Shown here piece after piece: positions 23,201 to 34,661 of a DNA stretch of 64,000 nt. The notes below the pieces were generated by a model that was not told where the DNA came from, did no database searches, and saw only the letters and a list, made by a program, of their open reading frames with translations. Every line of letters starts with the position of its first letter. The stretch's first letter is position 1. The stretch spans positions 119,736 to 183,735 of the forward strand of contig JAOCPU010000061.1 in the NCBI GenBank assembly GCA_035772785.1. Reading direction: 5' to 3'. The position numbers and the translations under genes were made by a program. The DNA is from Phlebiopsis flavidoalba (Eukaryota; Basidiomycota; Agaricomycetes; Polyporales; Phanerochaetaceae).

Positions 23201-24178
23201 TCACCTGGGACTATGACTATCATGATGATCCCCTCGTGATGATACTCATCCCAAGACTCACAACAAAAACGCGGTGCCGGGCATGCAACCAGGTGATTGA
23301 CCAGTCATAGTTTTTTTTTTTTTAAATGCATTCAATATCTGAGGTCTGCATGAAGCGTACATGCGTTTTGTTTTCAACAGAGTATCGCAGCGCTGCCTCC
23401 TCAATGCCGCCACGTGGGTTGCGACATGTGTGCGGGTAGGCCGCCTACGTGATCGATATACTTGTGGTTGTGACTCGTGTGCCCTCCCGCTTTACATCGG
23501 TAGGAAATATCGGCCGCGGGCAGCTAAGCACTTGGACACAGTAACGACCTCGCTTATCCGCTTAGCCAGGTCTGGGCGCTACCAAAGTCTCGCTCAGTCC
23601 ACAGTTCTGGTTACGCGCCTGCGGTCGAGCTCAAAAGACTGCGTCGATAATATCGTCATCACTCGAAGGCAGGAAGCTAAACCGGTCGAACCTTCAGCAA
23701 TTGGAGTATCCGCTGTGTTCGTGCGCGAGACGCGCTGTTTCGCGCCAACGAACATACTCTCTACCTGATCCCTGCTTTGGACAAAATGCCGTTGTGACTC
23801 AATTGTGTACCGCCTCCCTATGGTAAACGTGTGACTGCGTCGCGTATTTATCAATTGATGTTGCAGCTTACTTGGATGATGTGCGCCACCGTAGGTCGCG
23901 CAAACGGCCGGAAAATAGAGCTACTGAACGAAATTAGCTTGCATCGAGCGCAGAAGCGTCAACCAACTGCAAATTCATGGGCCCAATGAGTGTTTTCATC
24001 AGCGTCTGTTTCATGACCGCTGACCCCCTTAGTGCGTTTCTTACCGTCCCAGAGCGTGGAAACTTAAACACTCAGCCACCCTCCACAGGCGACCATCAAA
24101 TCCTACAAATATTCGTCTACGAACGCCCCTACAGACTTACATGCCTAAGGGTCTTCGAATTTCTACTACCTCTTACCA
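20236..24178. other. Unassigned region with a strong hairpin
   Basis: No convincing gene was found. A minus-strand frame at 21363-21620 (MGKIYELTTMIADEV) vaguely resembles an O-methyltransferase N-terminus, but nothing downstream supports it. A minus-strand frame from 22977 (MKIQTILTWLYHTVPPLF) and the 135-codon frame at 23361-23768 match nothing. The hairpin at 21178-21248 is listed separately. A 13-nt T run lies at about 23311. Confidence 0.4.
21178..21248. other. Long interrupted hairpin
   Basis: CCACCATC at 21178-21185 pairs exactly with GATGGTGG at 21241-21248. Inside, GAGACATGTGTGAT can pair imperfectly with ATCTACACATCTC. The tip is GGGAC-GGAA-GTCCC with a four-base loop. The whole forms a rod of about 70 nt with three stacked stems. 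It could be a structured RNA element or a decayed inverted repeat. Confidence 0.6.
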
Positions 24179-25299
24179 ATGAAAACTTCGTAGGGCTCTC
24201 TGAACCTTCTTGTCTATTCTTGGCTTCAGCCAATGCCGTTTGCTGTCGGCAGCCGCAGTGAGTCTCGTCGGCTAATGTAAGGGTCTCAATTCTGTACATC
24301 GCTGCCCTCCTTCTCTGAACATGCATTCAGTGTGCAGAGTGTGCAGAAGATCCAAGCGCCATACGTTGACGAAGATGGCAGCTTTTGCAGGCCAAGAAGC
24401 GTGGATTACCTTATAAACGACCCTAAGCTCACCCAAAACTTTGGCAAAATATAGTGCGCTTCTTACGTCAAATTCCGGGCCATCACATTCGTATATTGAC
24501 CCAGACCTCAGAGGTTACATGGTGGGCATACAACAAAAAAAAAAAAACCTGGGCACAACGCCTGGTAATCTGCCGAAACGTTACGATTATGTTCCCATGC
24601 TATGGGGACTCAAGAGCGGCCTTCCAAACACGTGGAAGGCGAACGCAGAAAAGGAGATTAAAGCAGGCGCCCGCGACGCATCTGTCTATAGGGTCAGTGT
24701 CACGTTGGCTGTTCTTTCCTTCTTGTGAATATACCCACGTCTTCGTTAGCTTCAACGAGCTCAGATCATCCGCAACAGGCGAACCTATCACCTCAACAGG
24801 CAGCTGCAGCGTGGAAACAGTACATGCAGCCGTTCGCTGGGAAAAGCAAAGCTCTGTTCGCCTGCTATCACAAAACGGCCCACCTCCCATGGGCCAAGCG
24901 TGGCTCGATAACTTCCTGAAAGAGTGCAAAGGATGCACCATCGACTGTATCGCGATTCACATCTACGACTCGGCGGCCCTCAACGTGCCGTACTTCAAGC
25001 ATTATATCACCGGTGTCGGTAACAAGTATAAAAAAACCTGTTTGGGTTACTGAGGTGCGCGTACATCCGTCCCTGGAATAGCTAATGTATGCTAAAGAGC
25101 CACACAGTTTGGTGCTACGGCAGGGAACGAGCAGCAGAAAGAAGCATTCATGAAGCAAATGCTTCCCTTTTTGGACAATCTCGGCCTCTGTCCAGCGATA
25201 TCGCGTACTTCATGGCCCGGACAGAATATTTTAGTCGATAACAGCGGGAAGCTTACTGCTCTCTTGGAAAAGGCATATAACAACTTGATTGGAACATGA
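24179..25299 (+). CDS. GH128 family glycosyl hydrolase, copy 1 (frameshifted)
   Basis: A secreted Asl1-like GH128 beta-glucanase; family members cleave beta-1,3-glucan. The first exon may start at 24179 with MKT and, after one lost base, FVGLSEPSCLFLASANA as a signal peptide. Then come KRGLPYNDPKLTQNFGK, an intron (GTGCGC to CTCAG, about 24453-24512), VTWWAYN, YVPMLWGLKSGLPNTW, an acid/base-region FNE disrupted before the expected PD, ANLSPQQAAAAWKQYMQPF, CTIDCIAIHIYDS, and KYKK...WVTE split by an intron from FGA. The C-terminus DNSGKLTALLEKAYNN stops at 25297-25299. A 13-A run at 24535-24547 replaces the expected WDQ region. Copy 2 follows 1.2 kb downstream in the same orientation. Confidence 0.8.
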
Positions 25300-26514
25300 G
25301 TAAATCTCGCGTTCTCCTGCATGTAATACCCATGCACATCAATACGACTCCGAATCCATTGACAGTTATGATTTTGTGTCGCAATATTCCAGCATCGTTT
25401 AGCTATCTCATTTAGACCTTTCGATAACTAATTCTGTGTCTTTGTATTCCTTTTTTTTTGTCTGAGCCTATATGGTAGCTGCAAAATGAGATGGTCTTTG
25501 ATTCTCCTGCGACCTGTCCGTACAGGCTCACGCGCTTCGGATTTATCGGACCCGCCTGCCCGTTCCTTAGACGCCTATGACGAAGGCTCTTCCTCGACCC
25601 CCATCTTGAAAAAACTCGATGCAAAAAGATGACAAATAGAAGAGTCTCTCGGGACGTCGGCAGTTGTGCAACCAAAATTGGACTGTACACCTGAGAGGGT
25701 TTATGCTTTGCAGGAGCACCAGCCGATATCATCAATTTTACTAGTCGCGCGGCGCCGCGAGCTAGATACTAGGTGAGGGATACATGTTTAAGTAACTACC
25801 AGACGAGATTTCGGATATTCATCAGACAGGCGCATTGAACGCATTCATTTCTGATCTTTGCAATTCCACCCCCAGGATCGCAATTTGTCTGCAATGCCTC
25901 GCACTTTGGCTTGCACCTTTCTGTTCATCTATCCAAGACGACTGATATCGGCTGGAAATACCATGCCTTTGTCTATGCGAACGCCAGTCCAGGCTTTAAT
26001 TACATTTTCCCAGTGCCGAAGCATAGCCATCTCGAGGTCTCCGTGTGGCCCGTCGTCCCCCCAGGCTCAAAGTGGCGCGCTTGTCACCTTTGAGTAGTCG
26101 GTGCATTCCGTACTGTTGTTGTTCAAGCCTACGTGTGACCTCTGTCATTGTAAGCTCAAAGTGGTGGGCAGGCTACCTTCTACTGGTAAGCACATTTTGT
26201 TTTTCTTTGATGACACCCTTCCCGTGCTGATGCCAACATGTGTGTCGTGATTCACGCGAAGATGGTAGCGTTTGTCATGGGGCGACTCGCATGCACAGAC
26301 TACCCGACAGCTCAGAGCTAAATAGACTATCTCGGTGACCCTTGTGCCATCCCGAGCTTACAGAAGGTCTAGCCCCGGCGGCAGGTTATGTGCCGTCCGA
26401 AGCAAGATGTTACTCTCGCACCATCTCTAGGTAAGCGTCTTTGCAGCCATATAAATAACTACTTGGAGCTGAGCATATTTTACTGCATAGCCAGCTCGAC
26501 CGTGCACAGAAGAC
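25300..26514. other. Spacer between the two GH128 genes
   Basis: No recognised gene. A plus-strand frame at about 25870-26093 reads IGWKYHAFVYANASPGFNY and looks somewhat protein-like, but it has no family match, start context or linked exon. The last 200 bp should contain the promoter of GH128 copy 2. Confidence 0.4.
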
Positions 26515-27580
26515 ATGAAATTCTCATATCCTGTCCCTGCTATTCTCGCGTGTATTGGCGTTACCGCCCACGCATATGTCATCAGCAACAGCAGTGACAC
26601 CCTCTTCTCACAACGTGAAGCATTCCTGTTCTGCAGGGCACCACAGAATTGACAACCCTACGTCCAGTTCCAGCGAAGCTGTCACAAAAAAAAAAAAAAA
26701 AAAAAAAGGGCTGCCACTACCAAGCGTGGAGTATCGTATAACAATCCCGCCCTTACTCAAAAACTTCGGTGGCAAGTACGTAACATATCAAGTTTTTGGG
26801 GGCAGCTATTGACACTCCGTGGATTGCTGCTCGCAGGGTAACATGGGCGTATAATTGGGACCAGACCCTGGCGCCTTACCATCCAAATACGAATATACGC
26901 CCATGCTATGGGTCTTAAAAGCGGCCTACCTAATACATGGAGCGCAAACGCACAGAACGCTATCAACCAAGGTGCTACCCATCTCCTCGGGTGAGCATTT
27001 TAACGCCTATGCGGTTTGATATATCTGTTCAATAAGGCTAACGGTCAGATTCAACGAACCTGACGCCTCGGGCCAAGCAAACCTCTCCCCCGCCGCCGCA
27101 GCCGCCGCATGGAAGCAATACATGCAGCCGTTTTTGCGGGGAGAGCGAAGCTCTGCTCGCCCGCAATCACGAACGGACCAGCTCCGATGGGCCAGGCATG
27201 GCTCGACAGCTTCCTCTCTGCGTGCAACGGTGTACGATTGACTGTATCGCCATTCATATCTATGACTCCGCCACGAACATAGGGTACTACCAGTCGTACA
27301 TATCTGGCGTGGGAAGCAAGTATGGGAAGCCAGTATGGGTGACTGAGGTACGCTACACCTGGTATATGTGAGAATGGGTGATGGCACTGACCTGTCTCTA
27401 TAGTTTGGCGCGAGCGGAACGGAGGCTCAGCAGGAGGCCTTCATGAAGACGATGCTTCCATGGCTGGACGGTCTGGGTTCTGTTCAGCGTTACGCGTACT
27501 TCATGGCCGGTCAGCCCAACATCCTCGTGAGCGACAACGGCGCGCTTACTGCGCTAGGGAACGCCTACAATAACGACTAG
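26515..27580 (+). CDS. GH128 family glycosyl hydrolase, copy 2 (frameshifted)
   Basis: A tandem paralog of 24179-25299. The start at 26515 gives the signal peptide MKFSYPVPAILACIGVTAHA. A 22-nt A run at 26686-26707 lies in the exon just before TKRGVSYNNPALT. An intron (GTACGT to GCAG) precedes VTWAYNWDQTLAPYHPN. After another intron, FNEPDASGQANLSPAAAA carries the predicted acid/base glutamate. Then come CTIDCIAIHIYDSA, KYGKPVWVTE split by a 57-nt intron (from about 27349) from FGASGTEAQQ with the nucleophile glutamate, RYAYFMAGQPNILV, and DNGALTALGNAYNND with TAG at 27578. About five frame changes are needed. Both catalytic glutamates expected for the family are visible. Confidence 0.83.
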
Positions 27581-28199
27581 GGGGATGTCGTATCACAAAG
27601 CGGCTGTACTTTACCACAGAGAATTTAAACATCAAATCTTATCTGGTGTGGTGATGTCAGTCACAGACGTGGAGTCCAAATCAAGTCATAAGGAAATTAA
27701 ATAACAGCCCACGACTGCCCTACACAGGTGTTTCGGACTAGATAGTAACAACTACAGGTTTCGCTGCGACGAGACGGGGATCTGACATGGAGTTCGAGGT
27801 GACTTGAAAGCATACTCTGGCGGGAAGAGTTTGATGCCAGTGGAGTGGTGGAGGATGGAAGATGAAGCAGTGTTGGAGTCGGGAGCCCGAGAGGAATCAA
27901 AGGATAGGGTGTGTTGTGGAAGAGTAGCGTGTTTTGGGTGATGGAGACTGTTCGTAGCGAGTGTGCGCGAGCCAGTGGGAGGCTCGGATGGTCGACGACA
28001 AACGCCGGAGCTCTGACCGGCTGTCCGAAGGATTGCATGCGTCAACGACGGGGTCGGAGAGAACAACCTCCGGGGCGCGGGGGCTTCAACGGCGCGAAGG
28101 GGTCGTCATTGAGCGCAGGTCAGTGTGGCAGACCTGGAGTGGGATTACGATGGGCGAGTTTGGAGTAGTGATGAAAATGTTGATAGGATGTGAGGTGCC
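27581..28199. other. Purine-rich intergenic DNA
   Basis: Downstream flank of GH128 copy 2, G/A-biased on the plus strand. The long minus-strand frames here (27697-28066) reflect composition, with few stops in C/T-rich sequence. No gene is supported. Confidence 0.45.
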
Positions 28200-28229
28200 A
28201 GTGGCAACAACGCGTAGGGGGGACTTCGG

Positions 28230-28750
28230 AGCACTGTGCGGAAGCACTGGGGCGGGGACTGCGGAGGCACTGGAAGTGGGCACTGGAGAGGCATGCGAAT
28301 GGATACTGCGGAAGCACTGGGAGTAGGACAATGTGGCTGGCGGTAACAGCGTTCAACGCTGAGCAGAAGCACGGGGCGTGGTACGAGCGATGCGAAAGTC
28401 GCAATATACGACAGAGCTGAGCACTGGACGTATGGAGGCGTATAGATTGTGCAATGTGTGTCGTAGAGTTCGTAAAGACTGTGGAAGTAGCAATTAGAAC
28501 AAAAGCCAGATGAGGAGAGAGGTAAGAAACGTACGCATAAGAGTCATGAGGAATAAGAGTGAGCACTTGATCATGTGGTAGGATGAGCTGATGGCAGCGG
28601 TGATAGCACCGAGAGCGAGTGAGGATAGTGCGAGCGCGATTGAAAGCGATGTGAGCGATGTGAGCGCGCGAGCGAGAGCGATGTAAGCGATGTGACCGCG
28701 AGCGAGAGCAAAATGAACGCGGGCGAGAGCAAGGTGTAACAAAAGCGCGA
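28230..28750. repeat. Degenerate G/A-rich tandem repeats
   Basis: Two blocks are visible. At 28237-28325 a unit of about 23 bp beginning TGCGGAAGCACTGG recurs roughly four times with variation. At 28610-28735 GAGCGATGTGAGC-like units with interspersed GCGAGAGC recur. The 257-codon minus-strand frame across them translates to Ser/Arg/His/Leu-rich low complexity and is not a gene. Confidence 0.7.
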
Positions 28751-30000
28751 CATGATACGAGACGGTTCGAGCGAGGAGACTTGCGATGTGAAAAGAGCAG
28801 TGCGTGTGGGCGGATGTGCACGAGAGCGATTTGAGAACGACAGAAGTCGAGAGCGCAGAAAGCGAAAGCGGGATAATGTGGGCTCGAGAGCAAATAGCGT
28901 TTGAAGCGTGTGGATACTTTTCAACATGTGGTAAGTCTAAGGTCAAACGTAAGAAATAAATGGAAGTGCGTACGCAATCATGCAACGAATGGAAGGGGTA
29001 TAGTGAACATCGAACGACCGTGCTGGGCAGTCGTCGATGCTACTGTTGACCCCAAGTGACGTGGGGAGTCACGGGTGGATCGAGAGGGAGGCGGCCCTCT
29101 ATGCCGGCTTCTAATGAATGTGGAGGTAGGCTGTCCTCGAACGAGGGGTGTTTGCCGAGCGTTGGGGTGGTAGCTCGGGGGCTGGTCTTCTGCGCGAGTC
29201 CGTCAGGCTGCCAGTCTCGCCGAGGACTGAAAGCTGACGCGACCCATCGCGACAACGTCCATGAGAACGCGCCTTCAGCCGACGGGATGTAAGTGCGACT
29301 AAAGAGTTCGCAACGCGCCTGAGCCCACATGTCAGATGGAAGATTAGAGCGCGCAGATAAGCCTACACACCTGTGAAGACAAGGCGACGGGGCCGCTGTA
29401 AGGCAGGGGCGAGGTCTCTATAACGGTTGCGATCCGTCTGAGAGAAAGAGTCAGATCAAGTCAAACTCAGAAAAGGCGGAACTCACTTTAATGGAGAGAC
29501 GTTGCGGTGTGAAGACGTGAAAGCCGTGGTCTCGAGGCGTTGGGGGCCTCGAGACCGGGACGTAGTGTGAGCGACCAGCGCGGGACGCGATCGACTAGCT
29601 CCGGAGGGGTAGGTTGAGGAGTAAAAAACTTGAATCCGTGTGTGTGACAACCCGAGACGATGGGTAAATCGAGAAGTGGTAAGACAGGGAGGAGAGATGG
29701 GCGCCGAATGAGAAGAATCGACGACTTGCGGGGAAGCTGAGTTACAGTGCGATACTGGAGGCCAAACAACAAACGGGATACGAAAGAGAGGAATCGAGAC
29801 GAAAGGGAGATGTTTTTTGAGCTTTTTTATTATTCTTTTTTTATCTTATCTGTTTTTTCTTTTTTTCTATTTTTTTCTTTTTTCTTTTTTTTTCTTTTTT
29901 TTCTCTTTTTTTTTATGAGAGGAAGAGAGAAACGAAGAGAGACGAAGGAAATGCCAAGACATGAAACAAGATTACAAGACCGCGAATTGGATCCAAATGG
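28751..30000. other. Low-complexity region with T-rich tract and hairpin
   Basis: No gene is recognised. An 11-bp perfect inverted repeat GGTCTCGAGGC/GCCTCGAGACC with a 7-nt loop lies at 29528-29556. From about 29812 to 29914 the plus strand is almost entirely T with scattered C, A and G, so it is a pyrimidine tract on that strand. Confidence 0.6.
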
Positions 30001-30039
30001 GATGCGAGCCTTGTGTACGTTCTGTAAGATATGGTGTGA

Positions 30040-31844
30040 GTGTTGCAGGATGCTGGCAGGCGCCGATGAAACCAGTATTTCAAAGTCTAGGCGAGGGATC
30101 CCCCAAATCCAATCCCATACGCGAGAATGAGACCGAGGGTATAAATGAGTCCAGAGATGATGAGGCCGAGAATGAGAAGAGAGAGAGAAGACCTGATGAT
30201 ATAGAGAAAAACGAGAGACGGAAGAGAGTGAAACATCGACGTCGCTGAGGAGGTCGCGTCGACCGTTTGCGGAAAAGTCGTTGAGTCTGATGAAGTTACG
30301 AATAACGATACATCATCATGGGTGGTCCGTATGCATGCGAGGAGGTCTGAGGAGACACCGAAGGCGTTAAATTGTAGGGGGAGAGCCACGGTCTTGAGCC
30401 GACGAGAGTACGGACCGCTCAGCGTTGTAGGGCTTGAATACGGCTTCGCAGCTCATCTCCATGGTCCACAGAGCGATGAGAGTCTGACCGCGGCGGGCTT
30501 CATGATGCGCTTCAGGACCTTCTTCAGGTTGAACTTGCCCGGAACACCGGGGCGTCTGCCATGTCGATGTCCTCGTGCGGCAGAGCGTGTCGTCGAAGGT
30601 CCATGTAGTCGACGTCGACTGGGGGCAACGTCTTCGATGTCCATCTTGTAGTCCTCGACATCGTCAACCAACGTGCTCTGGCTACCCCATCTGCGCTTGC
30701 GGGGGGGGGGGGGGGCCCTACCCTTGTATCACCGCGCAACCCAATCGCGAGACCCCAGAGGCCGTGTAGTCATCGCCGGACACAGCGCCCTCGTCCTCAA
30801 CGTCCATGGAGTCCGGGTAGTCGCCAAACAGGCTGTCCTCAGTCCATCCCATCGTCTTCATCATCCATCCGAGTCCCCAATGACGCTGTCCGCGACCTCG
30901 ATAAGGGGCGAGAGAAGTACAGCAGGGCCGCCTGCGAGCGGAGTGTTCAAGAAGTCGGCTTCCTTGGTTGCGCAGATTTCAGGGGACGGAGGTTCGGACG
31001 GAGGCTCGCGGTAGAGTCCCAGCTGGTCGATAGCGAGAAACAAGCAGGTTGAGACCGTTATCCACAATGGGAGAGACGACCATGGGCCTCGTTGTCTTCG
31101 ATCTTGACGTCGACATCCATCGGCTTTGTACGACGCGGAAGCTGGTTTGTTCAAACCGAATTTAGCACTCGTGTCAAAGAAGCCCAGAAAAAAACAGGTA
31201 CCTTCTTGCACCAGCGAGGGGCGGGGCCCCATCGCAGTGTAGCCGGAGGGCTACGTTGGACGCCGTCAGCACAATATAAATTTCAACCTCTCGCAATACA
31301 CACGCGCCGAGGGGAAGCGCGGCCAAAATCTTGCGCTTCTTGACAATGGGGGATCCAGTGTCGACGTATCGAAACAGCCATCCTCGGTGCCTTCAGCGTG
31401 AGCCACCTTCAAGCGAACAAGCCTAGACAGAGCACGGTCCCGGGCAGTCTTGCGTTCGAGCTCAACATCGCCAGTGTTGCCAGGAGCAGTTCCAATCTCC
31501 GATATGCGTTTAGCCTTCTTCCAGGTGGCCTTTGCAGCAGTAGACAGACGGCGGTACTTGCTAACGAAAGGCGCGGTGGTGGGGAACAGGCCTGGAGGAA
31601 AACGAGGAGGAGCTTGAAATTGAATGCCAACGGCGCCGAGACCGACGCGCGTGGCAAAGGAGAATAAACGAAGGGGGGGAAGACGTTCATGACAAAAAAT
31701 TATACAGGCATTGAAGTGAGAGTAGAGGGACGGGTATCGAACGAACGAAGGACGAGGTGGTTGAGGAGAGAGGATGAGGAAGGTTGGGATTGGGAAGTCG
31801 CGAGTGACTGTGCCGAAAGCGGAGATACAAAGTGTGGCAAACAC
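30040..31844 (-). CDS. Acidic orphan protein with C-terminal membrane segment (uncertain)
   Basis: Minus-strand frames between 31844 and about 30090 link into a coding-like sequence that I cannot assign. The first part includes VSKYRRLSTAAKATWKKAKR and DRALSRLVRLKVAHAEGTED. The middle contains KPMDVDVKIEDNEAHGRL, PPSEPPSPEI, EDSLFGDYPDSMDVEDEGAV, DYKMDIEDV and HEDIDMADAPVF, which are acidic DVE/DMD-rich stretches typical of disordered nuclear proteins. The end has LLILGLIISGLIYTLGLIL, a membrane-like segment that may belong to a different gene. A 15-G run at 30701-30715 and several frame changes interrupt it. Start, stop and exon structure are not resolved. Confidence 0.35.
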
Positions 31845-32436
31845 TTAAAACAAAGCGCGACGCGTCTGAGACGCGTCTACACGTGAGCGCGTCGAACGTT
31901 CAACGGAAACGGCAGATGGGATGGGTCCTATCCCAATAGGGCCATTCGACTGGCTTCTGTATGCTTCATATCTCACCGAATTTCGTAGACAAATACACTT
32001 CAGAAGGTTCATGTGCCGGCGCCATGATTAATGCCTCGCTTAGCTAGTAGACGTTACCATTGAACTTTGCGCAGTGCGGGCTCGTCTACACACCTTACCA
32101 GCTCTTCTTGTTGGACCCCTTGACATATTCCACACCATTCAAATACTCACGATTTACCCCTCCAACGCAGAATACCTGCTTGTACCTACCCATCCGCCCA
32201 CCTTTCGGCAAATCCCGATACCTCGCCACAATATGATGGCAACATAAGCATATGTCGCCGAACTTACACCTCTACCACCGTCTCCTCATCATCCACATAT
32301 CATAATCACTTCACGTTCACAATCACGACGTGATGTATAGTCTCATAAGCATATATTGCTTTGTCCTGTTGACATTCACATCCAATGTGGAGAGTGTTAT
32401 ATTTCCCGCTGTCATTTCCTGGCTAGCCGCACCGGT
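31845..32436. other. Intergenic region
   Basis: AT-moderate sequence with no recognised gene. It lies upstream of the minus-strand orphan and of the tRNA-like sequence. Confidence 0.45.
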
Positions 32437-32510
32437 CGCTGCGTATAGCCTCAGCTGGTGAGAGCGTGGGCATACCAAGCCAAAGGCGGAGGTTCGAGTC
32501 TCCTACTGCG
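32437..32510 (+). tRNA. tRNA-like sequence, degraded or misread
   Basis: An A-box-like TAGCCTCAGCTGG and a B-box GGTTCGAGTC stand at the right distance. Restoring one C to the 3' side of the T stem would let GGAGG pair fully, and one C in the anticodon stem would pair TGGGC with its partner. The acceptor CGC..GTA/TACTGCG pairs apart from a local discrepancy. The anticodon loop reads ATACCAA, giving ACC as written, which is unusual, so the identity is left open. A TTTT run about 25 bp downstream could terminate Pol III. It is either a pseudogene or a tRNA hit by the same indel noise as the protein genes. Confidence 0.45.
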
Positions 32511-33314
32511 TGAGGGGAGGTGCGGCTACCCTTCTTTTGCTGTGTGGAATCCCTCTCCGCCTCGAGGCTTGCTTCTATCAACTTCAGAGTTCTCTACAAT
32601 CCTAACGATTTGAGCGTTGTACACACCCTATCAAATCCTACAAGACCCAAACCCGTAATCCAACCACACAAACGTTATAGGACGAATATTTGCTGACAAT
32701 CTAAGACTTTGTGCCCGTCCAAAGGTGAAAATCCAAGCCATTCATGTTTTTACGCATCCCTGGAGCCATATAATGACGGCCAGCTTGATGCGTTTACGCC
32801 CAAGAACAGCCCAGGTATTGAGATTTTAAAATGCTCAGTGGTCAGCTTTCCTAATATTCGCCCCCATATGCATCCGCCGGTATGATGCCACAGAAAAACC
32901 TCGAGCCTCATTGGCTGTTACGAGCGTGGCTTCACGAAGATTCTCTCGGCACAAGCTGTGGGCGCTAGCGTCGTGAGCAAAAATCAGAATCCACGAAATG
33001 GCTCACTTTAAACGAATTCAAGTCAGACAATTCCGTAAACTATGCGCGAATTCCAGATCCTCCTGTCCAACAATTCGTTTAGAGCCTGCATTGACCCCAA
33101 ACACACATTCGCTGACCGCGCCCTGTTTTCTCGCGAGCCTTGATCTCAGCACTTCTCGCGGGCGCTATCAGCTCTAGCGGGTTGTACTTATACCCTCACC
33201 ACGATGGCGAATCCCCTCACTATACCAGGCTCGATCAGCTCTAAAACTCTTTCATCTACCCTCACCTTCTCCTCGATAATCATACACACGATCCCGACAT
33301 GACCTACCCAGGTA
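32511..33314. other. Intergenic region upstream of APS kinase
   Basis: No gene is recognised. The right end should contain the APS kinase promoter; no clear TATA element is visible. Confidence 0.45.
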
Positions 33315-34169
33315 GCCGCCACCAACATCACCTTCCACGCCGGTACGCTTTGGTCGCTTTACCTACTCCAAACAAGTTTACTCAACCTTTGGTACCCAGG
33401 CTCTGTTGACGTGGACGAGCGATCGAAGCTCCTTTCGCAGAAGGGCATCACCGTTTGGTTCACTGGTCTCAGTGCATCTGGCAAGGTACGCCCCCAGGAC
33501 CCGAGCTGAGAGACGAAGGCCTGACCCCGGTACTCGGTGCAGTCGACCATTGCCTGCGCACTCGAACAGCACCCTACTCCACCTCAAGAAGTTCACCCGT
33601 ACCGCTCAACCGCCTCGATGGCGACAACATCCGGTTTGGTCTGAACAAGGATCTCGGATTCGACGAGAAAAGTCGCGGACAGAGAACATCCGCCGCATTG
33701 GCGAGGTACGTCTTGCCCATATGTGCGGCGACGTGCACCCACACTGATATCGTGCTGTAGGTCTCAAAGCTTTTCGCTGATGCGTCATGCATCACGCTCA
33801 CCGCGTTCATCTCTCCTTACCGTCGCGGACCGTGCTGTCGCGCGTGTGAGCTTACACGAGAAGTCGAACCTGGCCTTCATCGAGGTCTACTCCCCCCACT
33901 CCCCAGTCGACGCGCCTCTTCACGTTGTCGAGCAGCGCGACCCCAAGGGTCTGTACAAGCAAGGCTCGCGCTGGAGAGATCAAGGCCGTTATCTCCCTGA
34001 TACTTGTTCCGTCCATCATACTAATGACCCAAAACAGACTTCACTGGTATCTCAGCACCATACGAGCCCCCAGTCAAGCCTGAGGTGCACATTTAGACCG
34101 AACGAGTGCGACGTTGCTGAGGCGGTCCGCAGGATCACGGCGTACCTCTCCGAGAATGGCTTCATCTAA
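33315..34169 (+). CDS. Adenylylsulfate (APS) kinase
   Basis: Phosphorylates adenylylsulfate to PAPS with ATP in cytosolic sulfate assimilation; the yeast counterpart is MET14. The short first exon reads ATNITFHAG, with the expected ATG apparently read as GTA near 33315. A 57-nt intron follows, then [19 protein letters not shown], and the P-loop GLSASGK split by an intron (about 33486-33542) from [10 protein letters not shown]. Next come [25 protein letters not shown] at an intron donor, [50 protein letters not shown], an intron, [11 protein letters not shown] and [20 protein letters not shown] with TAA at 34169. Total length fits the usual 200 or so residues. About four frame changes are needed, very likely sequencing errors given the gene's essential role. 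Confidence 0.85.
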
Positions 34170-34661
34170 GTTATCACTGCATATATGCTAGAGTCAGATT
34201 GTGTATCAGTTGCTTCGGTCGCATTTGTATCCTTATTCCTACTTTCTATGCACAACATTTCGTTTCACCGCCACAATTTAACAGCGATGTAGACGGGAGG
34301 AAGCCATGATTTATCAAAGAATTAATGAGCACATATTCAGTGCTCCTGTGTGAGTAGAAGTTGCGGAGAGAGACCATTATCACCTTGCTCTCGAGTTTGC
34401 GAATGCCATGAGGCTCACGCGCAAGCGCCGCGGCGAACACCCTCTCGAGCCCTTTCTGCATCAAGAAGCTGGACTCGTGGTGTCCACGACCTTACACTCC
34501 TTTTTTTCGAACTTGACCTCGCCCCTCCTTTTTCTAAATCCTCGCTCACTCTTTCCGAGGACCGCCTCTTACCTTGACCTAATTTTGATGTCTTCCTCTG
34601 TCCTGACCGCTGCTCCCACACTCGACGCCAGCCCAGATGTCGATCTTGCCACATTCTGCCA
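34170..34661. other. Intergenic region APS kinase to RhoGAP gene
   Basis: The 3' flank of APS kinase is followed by pyrimidine-rich sequence (about 34490-34600), as is common in front of fungal housekeeping genes. No separate gene is seen. Confidence 0.5.

Noticed and set aside
28120..28985. 257- and 163-codon minus-strand frames
   Set aside because: They cross degenerate G/A-rich repeats, where stop codons are rare, and translate to Ser/Arg/His/Leu-rich low complexity.
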